Part shown: one piece after another, positions 8,506 through 17,698 of the stretch | Layout of the letters: each line of letters opens with the position of its first letter | How positions within the stretch are numbered: position 1 is the stretch's first letter | NCBI GenBank assembly: GCA_030057655.1 | Contig: JASGUQ010000041.1 | Location: 62,001 to 126,000, forward strand | Direction of reading: 5' to 3' | DNA: 64,000 nucleotides | DNA from: Bacillota bacterium | GTDB taxonomy: Bacteria; Bacillota; Clostridia; Christensenellales; Aristaeellaceae | The notes under the pieces: generated by a model | Database searches by the model: none | Seen by the model: only the letters and a program-made list of their open reading frames with translations | What the model was told of the DNA's origin: nothing | Program-made: the position numbers and the translations under genes

Positions 8506-8592
8506 AAATTATAGCTCCAACTTCTAGTGAATTAAGCATGCACGATCATTCAATGCAAAACATTCTGCACAAGTTCGGCATCAGCTAAACAC

Positions 8593-9324
8593 TTAGGTAC
8601 CCAAGGGCTTTGACGCCGGCGTGCCCGCCTTTCGCGGGTACTTTTTTGGCGTTTCGGAGAACTTCTTAATAATTTGCACATAGGAGCTTCGCCCTGGCAA
8701 GCCCAGATCCACCAGGTTGCCCAGTTTCCCGCCCAGCAGTTTGGCCGCCTTCTGCCCGATTTGAAGCTCCTCCTTTACCGCCGGCCCCTTCCAGCACAGG
8801 GCTTTTCCGCCCACGCGCACATAGGGCAAAAGGTATTCGGCCAAGGTGCTCAGGGAAGCCACTGCCCGCGCGGCCGCGATGTCATACATCTCCCGGTTCG
8901 CGCCTGCCGCCAAATCTTCCGCGCGCCCGCAGATGACCCGGGCGTTTTTCAGCTCCAGCGCGTCAATCACTTCCTGCAAAAAGGCGCAGCGTTTCTGCTT
9001 GCTTTCAAGCAGGGTCACCTTGATGTCTTCCCTCGCGATCGCAAGCGGCAGCCCCGGGAAGCCGGCGCCCGTGCCCACGTCGATCAGGTGGGCGTTTTCC
9101 GGGATCAGCCCCGCGTTTAACACCATGAGGCTGTCCGCGTAATGGCGCAGGGTCATCTCTTCTTCGGGCACATTGGTCAGGTCCATGCGCTCGTTGTTTT
9201 TGATCAGAAGGGCATGGTAGGCGCTCAGCCTTTCCCGCGCTTTTTCGTTTAACTCGATCTTCAGTTCGCTCAGCAGTTCAAAATCAGGCACGCGCTTTCC
9301 CCTTGCCCTTTCTGCTGATGTCAA
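8593..9324 (-). CDS. rsmG: RsmG, 16S rRNA (guanine527-N7)-methyltransferase
   Basis: Cytoplasmic SAM-dependent methyltransferase that modifies G527 of 16S rRNA. The SAM-binding motif VGTGAGFPGLPLAI is near residues 87-101, and NNERMDLTNV near residue 47 is typical of the family. The end, KKYPRKAGTP, is the usual C-terminal signature of Bacillota RsmG. The ATG at 9324 gives a 41-base overlap with holA. An alternative GTG at 9291, preceded by GGGGAAAG, gives an 8-base overlap and may be the true start. It is the last gene of a six-gene minus-strand operon. Confidence 0.9.
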   Translation of the reverse strand: MTSAERARGKRVPDFELLSELKIELNEKARERLSAYHALLIKNNERMDLTNVPEEEMTLRHYADSLMVLNAGLIPENAHLIDVGTGAGFPGLPLAIAREDIKVTLLESKQKRCAFLQEVIDALELKNARVICGRAEDLAAGANREMYDIAAARAVASLSTLAEYLLPYVRVGGKALCWKGPAVKEELQIGQKAAKLLGGKLGNLVDLGLPGRSSYVQIIKKFSETPKKYPRKAGTPASKPLGT

Positions 9325-10366
9325 TCAGCGCATAGACCAATTGCTCAAGCGAGCCATCCTCCTGGATCTGCCCGCTTTTTACCAGAAATTCCTGCTCAAT
9401 GCACTTGAGATAGGCAGTTTTCAGCTGATTGCTGGTGTAGTTGGCGGCGGAATTCATCAGCCTTCTTGCGACAAAATTCGGCAGGCCCAGTTCACCTGCG
9501 ATCGCGCTTTGATACTGCCCCTCATCCATCATGATGCGCGTAAACAGCAGCTGGCGGTAGTGCCGCTGCAGCAGCGCAAGCAGCATCAGCCTTTGTTCGC
9601 CGCTTCTCAACATTTCCTCCATCAGCGGCAGCGCCTTGTCCGCCAGCCCGTCCGCCACCTTGTCGGACAGGTCAAACACCTTGTAGTCCACGCTCAGGGT
9701 CGCGATCTTGTCAATGTCCTTAGCGGTCACGGCGGTCTGCCCCTGCGCGTAGGACGCGATCTTCGCGATCTCGCCCTTCAAAACCATCAGGTCCTTTCCG
9801 CAGGCAAAGGTCAGGTGCTCAACCGTTTGCCGGTCAATCAGCAGCCCGTAGCCTTTGAATTCCCTAGCCACCCATTTGACCAGGCTTTCCCCCTCCAACT
9901 GGTCAAAGCTGACGATGCCGCCCAGTTCCTTGATCTTTTTATACAGTCTGCTGGTGCCCCTGGCCTTGCCGCGGGCAAAGAACACCAGGCACACGGTATC
10001 CGGCAGCTTTGAAAGATAAGAACTCAGGGCGTCGCTTTTTTTTCTGGCAGGCTTGTCCTCTTCTTCCTCCGCCCCCTCATCTTCCTCGTTTTTGGCGCTG
10101 CCGCGGCCTGAAAGCTGCGTCATCTCCTTCACGATCACCAGCCTTCTGTCCTCCATGATGGGCAGGGTCTCGCACACCGCGATCAGGTCGCTGTCCTGCG
10201 GGTTGAGGAGCACGCTCTCGTTCATCATGGCCATGGGCCCCAAAAGCAGCGCTTTTTTAAGGTCTGACAGCGCACTTTCCTTGATGAACTCCTCCTCGCC
10301 CTCAAACAGGTAGACTTTCTGCAGGGTTTTCTTCTTCAGTTGTTGATAGAATGCCAGGTAATCCAT
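9284..10366 (-). CDS. holA: DNA polymerase III delta subunit (clamp loader)
   Basis: Delta subunit of the clamp-loader complex, which opens the beta sliding clamp. The protein (360 residues) starts FYQQLKKKTLQKVYLFEGEEEF, the standard HolA N-terminus, and ends with the helical collar region (LYKKIKELGG..., LLQRHYRQLLFTRIM). A strongly charged insertion of about 20 residues near positions 93-115 (EDEGAEEEEDKPARKKSD) lies where many homologues have a shorter loop. GGAGGG lies nine bases ahead of the ATG, at the end of comEC. Confidence 0.9.
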   Translation of the reverse strand: MDYLAFYQQLKKKTLQKVYLFEGEEEFIKESALSDLKKALLLGPMAMMNESVLLNPQDSDLIAVCETLPIMEDRRLVIVKEMTQLSGRGSAKNEEDEGAEEEEDKPARKKSDALSSYLSKLPDTVCLVFFARGKARGTSRLYKKIKELGGIVSFDQLEGESLVKWVAREFKGYGLLIDRQTVEHLTFACGKDLMVLKGEIAKIASYAQGQTAVTAKDIDKIATLSVDYKVFDLSDKVADGLADKALPLMEEMLRSGEQRLMLLALLQRHYRQLLFTRIMMDEGQYQSAIAGELGLPNFVARRLMNSAANYTSNQLKTAYLKCIEQEFLVKSGQIQEDGSLEQLVYALIDISRKGKGKARA

Positions 10367-10367
10367 T

Positions 10368-12698
10368 TCATTCCCTCCGGGGCAAGTGGGTCAGTATCTC
10401 AACCGCGCCAAGTTCTGATTTGATGGTGATAGCGCCAAGCGGGCCTGTCACCAGCTCCCTTGCGCCCATATCGCTTAAGATCTCGCTGGTTTTCTTGTAG
10501 CGTCCGGCCTGATGATCATCCGCCGTGATCAGGGCGATCTGCGGCGAAACCATTTCAAACAGCTCGCGGTTGTTGTCATTTTTTGAACCGTGGTGCGCGA
10601 CCTTGAGCAGGTCCGCCTGTTCAAGCGCGTATCCCGCGTAGCGGCCGCTCAGGTCGCTGGCGCTCAGCAGGCTCACTCCGTTCAGGTCCCACAGGGTCAA
10701 AAGCGCGCTGTCATTTGCGCCAAGACCGGGGTAGACCGCGCCCCCGTAAGGCCACAGCACCCGGCAGGCAACCCGCCTGGAACGCAGCACATCGCCTCTT
10801 TTTAACATTGACACAGGGATCCCGGCCATCTCGCACAGCTCAAAGATGTCCTGATCCACATCAATGTCTGACGCTGTCTGCGCGCCTTCGGGCAGATAGA
10901 CGCGCCTGATCTCAACGCCGCTTTTGATCAGCTGTGCCAGCCCGCCCGCATGATCGCGGTGCAGGTGGGTGATGATCAGGTGGTCTGCTCGCCTGCCCAG
11001 GCTTTGAATCAGGCTGGCCAGGTCGCTGCCGTTTTCCCCGGTGTCCAGGACAAAGGTGGTGTCCCCGTCCATGATGACCGCGCTGTCCGCGAAGCCGCTG
11101 CTCAACTGCGTGTAGGTCACCCGCTCATCCCTTCCCGTGAGCGTTAATAGAAGCGCGAGGATGATAAGCCCGCCCGCGATAATGAACCGCGCCTTCCTTC
11201 CTATCTTCGCATATCTGCTCGTCAGCCACAAGATGAGATAATAGGCGGACGCGACAGGCCAATGGATAAAGGGCAGGCTGATGGAGGCATACGGAGCCCT
11301 CGCGAAAACGCCGACCATCCCCTCATAAAAGGCCGCGAACCCTCTGACCGGGACGGCGAAAAACAGCGCCAGGGGAAGGGAGAGGAAGGACAGGATCAGG
11401 CAGACAGCGAAACCGCCCATCAGGAAGCCCACCAGCGTGGCAGCAAGGGGGCTGATCAGAAGGCCGATGAGGGAGACCCTGTGAAAGCTGTTCACAATCG
11501 GCGCCAGGATCATCAGGCTTGCTGTCAGCGTGACGGCATACGCCTGCGAAAGGTTTTGCACAAAGCGGGGCAGGCTTTGAAAACCTTTGATCTTCTTCAG
11601 GCTGTGGTTGATCTTGTCCCCGATGACGAAGATGCCGAACACCGCCAGGAAGGACAGCTGAAAACCCAGGTTGAACAGGTCATATGGCCGCACGATCAGG
11701 ATCAAAAGGAAGGCCGCGGCCAGGCTGGTTAATGGATCTGAGCGTTTTTTCAAAGCCTTTCCAGACAGCAGCAAAACGGCCAGGATCATGGCCCGCGTCA
11801 CGGAGGGCCTGAAATCCAGCAGCACGCAGTAGGCCAAAAGAAGGATCAACAGGATTAAAAGCCGAAAACCGGGGGACAGGTGAAAAGGCTTCAGCAAAAG
11901 CAGAATGGCGGCAACCAGGAAGCCCACATGCAGCCCGGACACCGCCAGCACATGGGCGACCCCGGCCAATTTGAAATCCTGGTTGACCTCTTCGTCAAGG
12001 CCATCCTGCACGCCGATCAACAGCGCCTTGGCAAGCCCGCTCCGCTCTGAAAACAGGGCGTCCAGCCGGGCTTCCAGGCTTTGCCTCAGCCGCAAAACCG
12101 GGTTTTGAGGCGCTGTCATATCCTTAGGGCTCAAGTTCAGCCCTTTATTTCCTGAAATGCCGATCAGGATCCCGCGCTGCCTTAAGTAGTCCTGAAAGTC
12201 AAAGCCGTATGGGTTCACCTGCCCCTGAGGCAGGTAGACCCGGCCTGTGAATTCTGCTGTCTGCCCGTCAAGCGGCAGGGGCGTTTCCTCTGAAACAGAA
12301 TAAGTCCAATATGCCCGGCCGGACCAGGGGATCTGCGCGTTGTCCTTTTTAAGACGCACATCCTCAAGCACCGCCTTGACCCGCCTGCCGTCCTCGCTTA
12401 TTTGGCTTTCTCCTGTCACGCGGCCAACGACCTGATACGTTCCTTCTTCCGGAAGATGAGGGTTCATCAAATGCCCGCCGCGCAGCGCGCCCAGCATCAA
12501 AAAAGCAAAACACAGGGCGACAAGCCGCCTGTCCCTGTTCCGGAAAGACAGCGCCAAGGCGATCAGGCTCAACGCCAGCCCCAATATGGGCCAGGCAACA
12601 TGCAGTTCCCTGGTGAAGCGCGCGGCCAGGATGCCCAGGGCGTACAGCGCCGCCCAGCAGACGAGCGGCCTTTGGCGCAGAAAGTTTTTTTCGTTCAC
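10368..12698 (-). CDS. comEC: ComEC/Rec2 DNA-uptake channel protein
   Basis: Polytopic membrane protein of 776 residues that in naturally competent bacteria conducts single-stranded DNA into the cytoplasm. In order: N-terminal hydrophobic segments with a DUF4131-like soluble part, the Competence domain beginning near LAVSGLHVGFLVA (about residue 249) with many membrane helices, and a C-terminal metallo-beta-lactamase domain with THLHRDHAGG (near 571). Length matches full-size ComEC. ComF and YbaB/RecR are also in the window, but no pilus or ComEA genes are, so competence itself is not shown. The start overlaps the stop of the upstream MBL gene by four bases. Confidence 0.92.
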   Translation of the reverse strand: MNEKNFLRQRPLVCWAALYALGILAARFTRELHVAWPILGLALSLIALALSFRNRDRRLVALCFAFLMLGALRGGHLMNPHLPEEGTYQVVGRVTGESQISEDGRRVKAVLEDVRLKKDNAQIPWSGRAYWTYSVSEETPLPLDGQTAEFTGRVYLPQGQVNPYGFDFQDYLRQRGILIGISGNKGLNLSPKDMTAPQNPVLRLRQSLEARLDALFSERSGLAKALLIGVQDGLDEEVNQDFKLAGVAHVLAVSGLHVGFLVAAILLLLKPFHLSPGFRLLILLILLLAYCVLLDFRPSVTRAMILAVLLLSGKALKKRSDPLTSLAAAFLLILIVRPYDLFNLGFQLSFLAVFGIFVIGDKINHSLKKIKGFQSLPRFVQNLSQAYAVTLTASLMILAPIVNSFHRVSLIGLLISPLAATLVGFLMGGFAVCLILSFLSLPLALFFAVPVRGFAAFYEGMVGVFARAPYASISLPFIHWPVASAYYLILWLTSRYAKIGRKARFIIAGGLIILALLLTLTGRDERVTYTQLSSGFADSAVIMDGDTTFVLDTGENGSDLASLIQSLGRRADHLIITHLHRDHAGGLAQLIKSGVEIRRVYLPEGAQTASDIDVDQDIFELCEMAGIPVSMLKRGDVLRSRRVACRVLWPYGGAVYPGLGANDSALLTLWDLNGVSLLSASDLSGRYAGYALEQADLLKVAHHGSKNDNNRELFEMVSPQIALITADDHQAGRYKKTSEILSDMGARELVTGPLGAITIKSELGAVEILTHLPRRE

Positions 12699-13399
12699 AG
12701 GCTCAGGCTCAACCCGTTTTCAGCCTGTATGGTGTTCTCAAACTGCTCCTTCGCCTCTTTCAGCAGCAGCGCCTTGTCACGGCCCGGCTGGGCGTGGGTG
12801 ATCACCAGTTTTTTGACCTGCGCAGCCGTGGCCAGTTGCCCTGCCTGGGAGGCGGAAAAATGCGGCAGGTGATGGTTCCACTCCGCCTTGGTGAAAGCGC
12901 CGTCGCACAGCAGCAGGTCAGCGCCCCGGCAAAAGAGGGTCAGCCCCTCCCCGCCCACCAGATCGCCTGTGTATATCAGTGTCTTTCCGCCCGCTGTAAT
13001 CTTCATCGCGTAGGCCGGTATCGGATGCCAGACCCGCAGCGCCTCGATCACAAACCCGTCGATTTCAGTTTTTTGATCGTATTCCAGGTATTCAAACTCA
13101 TCGCCGGCCAAAAAGTCCTGGAGCTCATGCCCTTCTTTTGGGATCATCACGCGCAGCCGCTTTTTTTGGATCTGGCAGTAGTATTTCATCGCCAGCATGT
13201 CCGCCACATGGTCGTTGTGCCAGTGGGTCAGGCAGATGGCGCTCAAGTCCTCAGGCTTCAATTTGGCCAACAGCCTGCTCATCACGCCGCTTCCGCAGTC
13301 CAAAAGCAGGTGCCGCCCCCCGTGGCTAACCAAATACCCGCTTGTCGCGCCCTCAGGCCCGGGATAGGTGCCGTCACAACCCAATATGTGTAAGTTCAT
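12695..13399 (-). CDS. MBL-fold metallo-hydrolase (RNase Z-like)
   Basis: Soluble metallo-beta-lactamase-fold hydrolase of 234 residues. The zinc-binding motif HWHNDH is at residues 59-64, and further ligands are probable in IYTGDLVGG and VITHAQPG. The N-terminus MNLHILGCDGTYPG and the overall pattern resemble ribonuclease Z-like and YhfI-like hydrolases that act on phosphodiesters. The substrate cannot be named. It overlaps both neighbours by four bases, as expected for translational coupling in an operon. Confidence 0.85.
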   Translation of the reverse strand: MNLHILGCDGTYPGPEGATSGYLVSHGGRHLLLDCGSGVMSRLLAKLKPEDLSAICLTHWHNDHVADMLAMKYYCQIQKKRLRVMIPKEGHELQDFLAGDEFEYLEYDQKTEIDGFVIEALRVWHPIPAYAMKITAGGKTLIYTGDLVGGEGLTLFCRGADLLLCDGAFTKAEWNHHLPHFSASQAGQLATAAQVKKLVITHAQPGRDKALLLKEAKEQFENTIQAENGLSLSL

Positions 13400-14133
13400 G
13401 CTTCCTCCCTCAACAAAAACTTTGTCGCGATCACAAAGACCGCGATGGACAAAAGGGCCGCTGAAAAGCCGGGCTCCGCCTTGGTGTAGTTGAACAGCAG
13501 CACGGAGAAATTATACATCCCGTGAAAAATAAACAGCAGGATCAGGTTTTTATGACGGTCAAACACCCTGTGCATCAAAAGACTCATCACCATCAGCATT
13601 GGAACCGCGACCAGGCTTAAGTGAAGGGCTGAAAAGATGAGTGAGGACAAGAGGACGCTGTGCCTGCGGCTCAATTTCCTTTCAAACAGCATCGGCAGGG
13701 CGTAGCGGAAAAAGGTCTCCTCGCAGATGGCGGGGATCAGTGCGCTCATCACCAGCGCGACCAGCAATTCAGGCAGGGCCTCAGGCGTAAAAGGCTCAGG
13801 GATGACCGGCTTGATGCCCAATCCTTCCAGCATCACATAGGTCACGCTGGCGATGATGACCGCGCTTAACACATAGGCCACAGAAGAAAGCAGGCTCAGC
13901 CCCGCTGTATAGGGATCGGGCGCTCTGACGATGCTTTTAACGGACTCCTTGCTTTCACCAAGGCCTTTGAGAAGTAAAAGCGCAGGCACGCCGAACATCA
14001 GGATTTCCTGCGCCCCGGCCAGAAGGCAGGTCGCAATGAACCCCCTGTCCGGATTGAAAAGATTCGGCACAAAGTAACCCAGCGCCATCACCAGAAAGGC
14101 GCTTAAAATAAGCAATTTCTGATTCTTATTCAA
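13396..14133 (-). CDS. CPBP-family intramembrane glutamic endopeptidase
   Basis: Integral membrane protein of 245 residues of the CAAX-protease/bacteriocin-processing family. The signature EETFFR (E138, E139, R143) is followed by a second conserved block, LIFSALHLSLVAVPM, and later HGMYNF. Seven or so hydrophobic segments fit the family. In bacteria these proteins process peptides, confer bacteriocin immunity or act in signalling; which applies here is not visible. The gene is embedded in the comEC-holA-rsmG operon. Confidence 0.85.
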   Translation of the reverse strand: MNKNQKLLILSAFLVMALGYFVPNLFNPDRGFIATCLLAGAQEILMFGVPALLLLKGLGESKESVKSIVRAPDPYTAGLSLLSSVAYVLSAVIIASVTYVMLEGLGIKPVIPEPFTPEALPELLVALVMSALIPAICEETFFRYALPMLFERKLSRRHSVLLSSLIFSALHLSLVAVPMLMVMSLLMHRVFDRHKNLILLFIFHGMYNFSVLLFNYTKAEPGFSAALLSIAVFVIATKFLLREEA

Positions 14134-14932
14134 GGGTGTAGTACCCGCTGAGGCGGTCGCGCCAGGTCATGTCCAGCAGGATGTTTTTTCCGGGCGTCAG
14201 TCCCTGCTTTTGCAGGGCCTCGCTCACCGTCGCCAGCGCCAGTTCGGGCGTGTTGTTGTCATGGCTCAAATGTCCCAAAAGCGCGTGCTTCACGCCGGTT
14301 TCATACAGATCCATCAGCGTCTCCGCGCAGGCCTGGTTGCTCAAATGCCCGTGCGAACCCAGGATGCGCTGTTTTAAATAGCTGGGATACCGGGCGTTGT
14401 GCAGCACCATGTCCGGGTCGTGGTTGCTTTCCAAAAGCACCAGGTCGCTCCCGGCCAGGGCCCGCAAGACGGACTTTGGCACCCGGCCCATGTCGGTCGC
14501 CACGCTCACCGAGCGCTTCCCCGCGAACACCCTGAAGGCGACCGGCTCCACCGTGTCATGGGGGATGGGGATGGTTCTGATGCCCAGGTCCCCGATAAAA
14601 AATTCGTTGTCGCTTTCAAACACGCGCCGAAGCCCCGGCCCGACCTCGCCCACCTGCCTTTTCATGCCCTTTGTCTGCCAGGTGGCTTCGTTGGCGTAGA
14701 TTGGGATTCGGTATTTTCTGGACAAGACCCCTGCACCTGCGATATGGTCGGAGTGCTCATGGGTGATGATGATCGCGCTGATGGTCTCCGGCAGCACATT
14801 GATCTGCGCCAATTTATTTGTGATGGCGCTTCCGTTTAAGCCTGCGTCCACCAGAATTCTGGTGTCGCCTGAGGCGATGTAGGTCACGTTTCCGTTTGAA
14901 CCGCTGTTAAGCGAGCAAAATTCCAATTTCAT
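14126..14932 (-). CDS. YycJ/WalJ-like MBL-fold hydrolase
   Basis: Metallo-beta-lactamase-fold protein of 268 residues. The N-terminus MKLEFCSLNSGSNGNVTYI is characteristic of the YycJ/WalJ group, and the metal motif THEHSDHIAG places H58, H60, D62 and H63. Later HGHLSNQ and LGHLSHDNN complete the site. YycJ proteins are usually next to the WalRK kinase system and have been linked to DNA repair (exonuclease) in Bacillus; that context is absent here. It is the first gene of the minus-strand operon and has a clear promoter. Confidence 0.85.
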   Translation of the reverse strand: MKLEFCSLNSGSNGNVTYIASGDTRILVDAGLNGSAITNKLAQINVLPETISAIIITHEHSDHIAGAGVLSRKYRIPIYANEATWQTKGMKRQVGEVGPGLRRVFESDNEFFIGDLGIRTIPIPHDTVEPVAFRVFAGKRSVSVATDMGRVPKSVLRALAGSDLVLLESNHDPDMVLHNARYPSYLKQRILGSHGHLSNQACAETLMDLYETGVKHALLGHLSHDNNTPELALATVSEALQKQGLTPGKNILLDMTWRDRLSGYYTLE

Positions 14933-14976
14933 TCCCTTGTCCGTTCTTCTTTCAGGGACTTTTTTCCCTTCAAGGT

Positions 14977-15005
14977 ATTATAAGTGCCGCTCTCCCTGTT
15001 TTCAA
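14977..15005 (-). promoter_or_regulatory. Sigma-A promoter of the yycJ-comEC-holA-rsmG operon
   Basis: On the minus strand: TTGAAA (15000-15005), 17-base spacer, perfect TATAAT (14977-14982). Confidence 0.7.
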
Positions 15006-15051
15006 GCAAGGCGTGTTTTACATGCGTTTGACAGAAACGGAAAAAGAATAC

Positions 15052-15080
15052 TTGATTTGTGCAATGATTTATTTTATAAT
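15052..15080 (+). promoter_or_regulatory. Sigma-A promoter of the ferredoxin gene
   Basis: TTGATT (15052-15057), 17-base spacer, perfect TATAAT (15075-15080), about 48 bases ahead of the ferredoxin start. Confidence 0.7.
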
Positions 15081-15128
15081 CATCCTACTTAAATTAAGTG
15101 CATACGCACTGGAATGGAGGGAATGTTC

Positions 15129-15299
15129 ATGGCATATAAGATTTCCGATGCATGCATCAGCTGCGGTGCTTGCGAAGCAGAGTGCCCGGCCAACGCGATT
15201 TTTGAGGGGGATTCCCAGTACGAAATCAATGCGGATGCCTGCATTGATTGCGGCGCTTGCGCCGATGTCTGCCCTGTGGACGCTCCTGCTCCGCAGTAA
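15129..15299 (+). CDS. 2[4Fe-4S] ferredoxin
   Basis: Small cytoplasmic electron carrier of 56 residues. Two CxxCxxCxxxC motifs are present, CISCGACEAEC followed by P, and CIDCGACADVC followed by P, giving two [4Fe-4S] clusters as in clostridial ferredoxins. The ATG at 15129 follows GGAGGG (15116-15121); an upstream in-frame ATG at 15114 lies before that ribosome site and is not used. The gene has its own promoter and a strong terminator, so it is transcribed alone. It probably serves low-potential electron transfer in central metabolism. Confidence 0.93.
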   Translation: MAYKISDACISCGACEAECPANAIFEGDSQYEINADACIDCGACADVCPVDAPAPQ

Positions 15300-15313
15300 G
15301 CAATCAAACGGTT

Positions 15314-15338
15314 GCGCCGCTGACAGCGGCGCTTTTTT
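15314..15338 (+). terminator. Rho-independent terminator after the ferredoxin gene
   Basis: GCGCCGC (15314-15320) pairs with GCGGCGC (15326-15332) around TGACA, followed by six T (15333-15338). Confidence 0.85.
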
Positions 15339-15363
15339 GTTGTCATAGCGTAAAGGAACTTCC

Positions 15364-17586
15364 ATGATTTTAGTTATTGCAGAAAAACCTTCCGTCGCGC
15401 GGGACATCGCGCGCGTTATGAAGTGCAAAAAAACAGAGGGCTGGTATCAGTCCGATACCCACCGCGTCACCTGGGCGCTGGGCCACCTGGTCACGCTCAG
15501 GGAGCCGGATGAGATCGATGAGAGATATAAAAAGTGGCGGAAAGAGGACCTGCCCATTTTGCCTGAAAAAATTGGCACAAAGGTCATCTCAAAAACCAGA
15601 AGCCAGTTCTCCCTGGTCAAAAAACTGATGCTGGACAAGGACACAGAGGGCCTCATCTGCGCGACGGACGCGGGGCGGGAGGGGGAGCTCATCTTCCGGT
15701 TGATCTATGACCAGGCCGGCTGCAAAAAGCCTGTTCAAAGGCTTTGGATCTCATCCTTAACGGACGCGGCCATCCGGGAGGGCTTTGACGCGCTGAAACC
15801 GGCAGAGGCTTATAACGGGCTTTATCAAAGCGCCATCTGCCGCGCGGAGGCCGACTGGCTGGTCGGCATGAACGCCAGCCGCGCCTACACCCTGCAGTAT
15901 AACGCGCTCCTGTCCGTTGGCCGGGTGCAGACGCCCACCCTCGCCATCCTGGTTCAAAGGGAAAAGGAGATCAGGGACTTTGTGCCCCAGGAGTTCTTCA
16001 CCCTCACCGCGGATTTCTCCGATTACAAAGGCCAGTGGGTGGATGAGGGCGCGAAGGACGGGAAGACCGCCCACCGCATCCCGGACAAAAAGAAGGCGCA
16101 GGAGATCCGGGATCTGGTCAAAGGCAAAAAAGGCTGTGTCACAAAGGCGGACACCCTACCCAAAAAAGAGCTGCCGCCCCAGCTGTTTGACCTGACCTCC
16201 CTTCAGCGGGAAGCCAACCGCGTCCTGGGCTTCACCGCGGACAAGACCCTGAAGACTGCCCAGGCCCTGTATGAAAAGCACAAGGCGCTCACCTATCCCA
16301 GGACGGACAGCCGGTATTTGCCCAATGACATGATTCCGCGCGTCAACAAGGCGCTTGAGACCCTGCCGGAAGCCTATCAGGAGCATGTACGCGCCCTTCC
16401 CCGCAAGGATGGCAAGCTGCCTTATTCAAAGCGCGTGTTTGACGACGCCAAGGTCACAGACCACCACGCCATCATCCCCACCCCGCAAAAGGCGGATCCT
16501 GACAAGTTTACTGCGGATGAGCGCGCTCTTTTTGACCTGGTGGCCCGCCGTTTTATCGCCGCCTTTTACCCGGCCCATGAATACGACCAGACCACCGTGA
16601 TCACCACGGTGGAGGGGCAGGCCTTCAATTCCCAGGGCCGTGTCGTCACCTCTTTGGGCTGGAAGGCTGTTGTAAAAGAGGCGGCCAAGACCGCTAAAAA
16701 AGATTCGGAACAGGAGGAACAGCCCCTGCCCGGCCTCAAAATCGGGGACGAGCGGACGGTGAAATCAGTCGCCCTCAAACAGGACGCCACCAAGCCGCCT
16801 GCGCCGCACACCGATGCCAGCCTGCTGATGCGCATGGAACGGCCGGAGATGCAGGTGGATGATGAGGAACTGGCCGAAACCATGAAAAAAGCCGGCCTTG
16901 GCACGCCCGCCACCCGCGCCGCCATCATTGAGCGGCTGATCCAGGTGGGCTACGCGGCAAGGCGGGGCAAGGTCATCTCCGCGACAGAGAAAGGTGAAAA
17001 ACTCATCGCCCTGGTGCCGGATGAGATCGCTTCCCCCGTCACCACCGGCAAATGGGAGCAGGCCCTGGAGCAGATCGTTCAGGGCGGGATGGAGCCCAGG
17101 CGCTTCATGGACGGCATCCGGAAGCTCACCGCCTTTTTGGTCAATTCCGCGCTGGCGGAGAAAAAGCCTGTGGAGTTTGAAAAGGAGACCCGCTTAAGGT
17201 CCGGCCGTGTCCGCGCCATCAGCGCAGCCAAGGTTTTGGACGGCCTGTCCTGCCCGCTGTGCCAAAGCCCCGTTCAGGAAACGGACAAGGCCTTTGGCTG
17301 CTCCGCCTGGAAAACCGGCTGCGGCTTCACCCTCTGGAAGAACGCCTTCCTTCGCGTCAAAGGCCCCCTCCTCAATGAAGCCATCATCCGCCTGCTCCTG
17401 ACACAGGGCGAGGCCCGGGGCTCAAGCGGAACCTTTCTGTTCAAGGACGGCCAGGTCAGTTTTATCTTAAAAGACCGGCAAGTCCCCGTCCTGTCCGTCC
17501 CCATCGTCTACAAAAAGGCGGAAACTCAGCCTGCTGAGAAAAAACCGGCTCCAAAAAAGACCAGCCCTAAAAAACCCAAGGATTAG
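15364..17586 (+). CDS. topB: DNA topoisomerase III
   Basis: Type IA topoisomerase of 740 residues that relaxes and decatenates DNA. The N-terminal TOPRIM domain starts VIAEKPSVARDIARV and carries CATDAGREGELIFRL. The active-site tyrosine lies in LTYPRTDSRYLP (near residue 310). A zinc-ribbon-like segment with CPLC and a later GCSAWKTGCGF is near the C-terminus, and the last 25 residues are a Lys/Pro-rich tail (KKPAPKKTSPKKPKD), likely binding nucleic acid. The ATG follows AAAGGAAC. It lies 64 bases after the ferredoxin stop, behind a terminator, so it either has its own weak promoter or relies on read-through. Confidence 0.92.
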   Translation: MILVIAEKPSVARDIARVMKCKKTEGWYQSDTHRVTWALGHLVTLREPDEIDERYKKWRKEDLPILPEKIGTKVISKTRSQFSLVKKLMLDKDTEGLICATDAGREGELIFRLIYDQAGCKKPVQRLWISSLTDAAIREGFDALKPAEAYNGLYQSAICRAEADWLVGMNASRAYTLQYNALLSVGRVQTPTLAILVQREKEIRDFVPQEFFTLTADFSDYKGQWVDEGAKDGKTAHRIPDKKKAQEIRDLVKGKKGCVTKADTLPKKELPPQLFDLTSLQREANRVLGFTADKTLKTAQALYEKHKALTYPRTDSRYLPNDMIPRVNKALETLPEAYQEHVRALPRKDGKLPYSKRVFDDAKVTDHHAIIPTPQKADPDKFTADERALFDLVARRFIAAFYPAHEYDQTTVITTVEGQAFNSQGRVVTSLGWKAVVKEAAKTAKKDSEQEEQPLPGLKIGDERTVKSVALKQDATKPPAPHTDASLLMRMERPEMQVDDEELAETMKKAGLGTPATRAAIIERLIQVGYAARRGKVISATEKGEKLIALVPDEIASPVTTGKWEQALEQIVQGGMEPRRFMDGIRKLTAFLVNSALAEKKPVEFEKETRLRSGRVRAISAAKVLDGLSCPLCQSPVQETDKAFGCSAWKTGCGFTLWKNAFLRVKGPLLNEAIIRLLLTQGEARGSSGTFLFKDGQVSFILKDRQVPVLSVPIVYKKAETQPAEKKPAPKKTSPKKPKD

Positions 17587-17595
17587 TTGTCCTGA

Positions 17596-17624
17596 TTGAT
17601 TACAACCACCATCCGTGGTAGAAT
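17596..17624 (+). promoter_or_regulatory. Sigma-A promoter of the ybaB-recR-tdk-rmuC run
   Basis: TTGATT (17596-17601), 17-base spacer, TAGAAT (17619-17624). Confidence 0.6.
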
Positions 17625-17698
17625 AGCGCAAAGCCCGCCAGGTTGCGGGACAATCATAATGACTTAAAAAACGCTTCAGGCGTCATTCAGGAGGAAAC

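Noticed and set aside
15114-15128. Earlier ATG for the ferredoxin gene
   Set aside because: The ribosome site lies inside this stretch, and ferredoxins of this type start MAYKI.
17587-17698. SRP RNA gene near ybaB/recR, a frequent location
   Set aside because: The gap is only about 110 bases, contains a promoter, and shows no SRP-type conserved loop.
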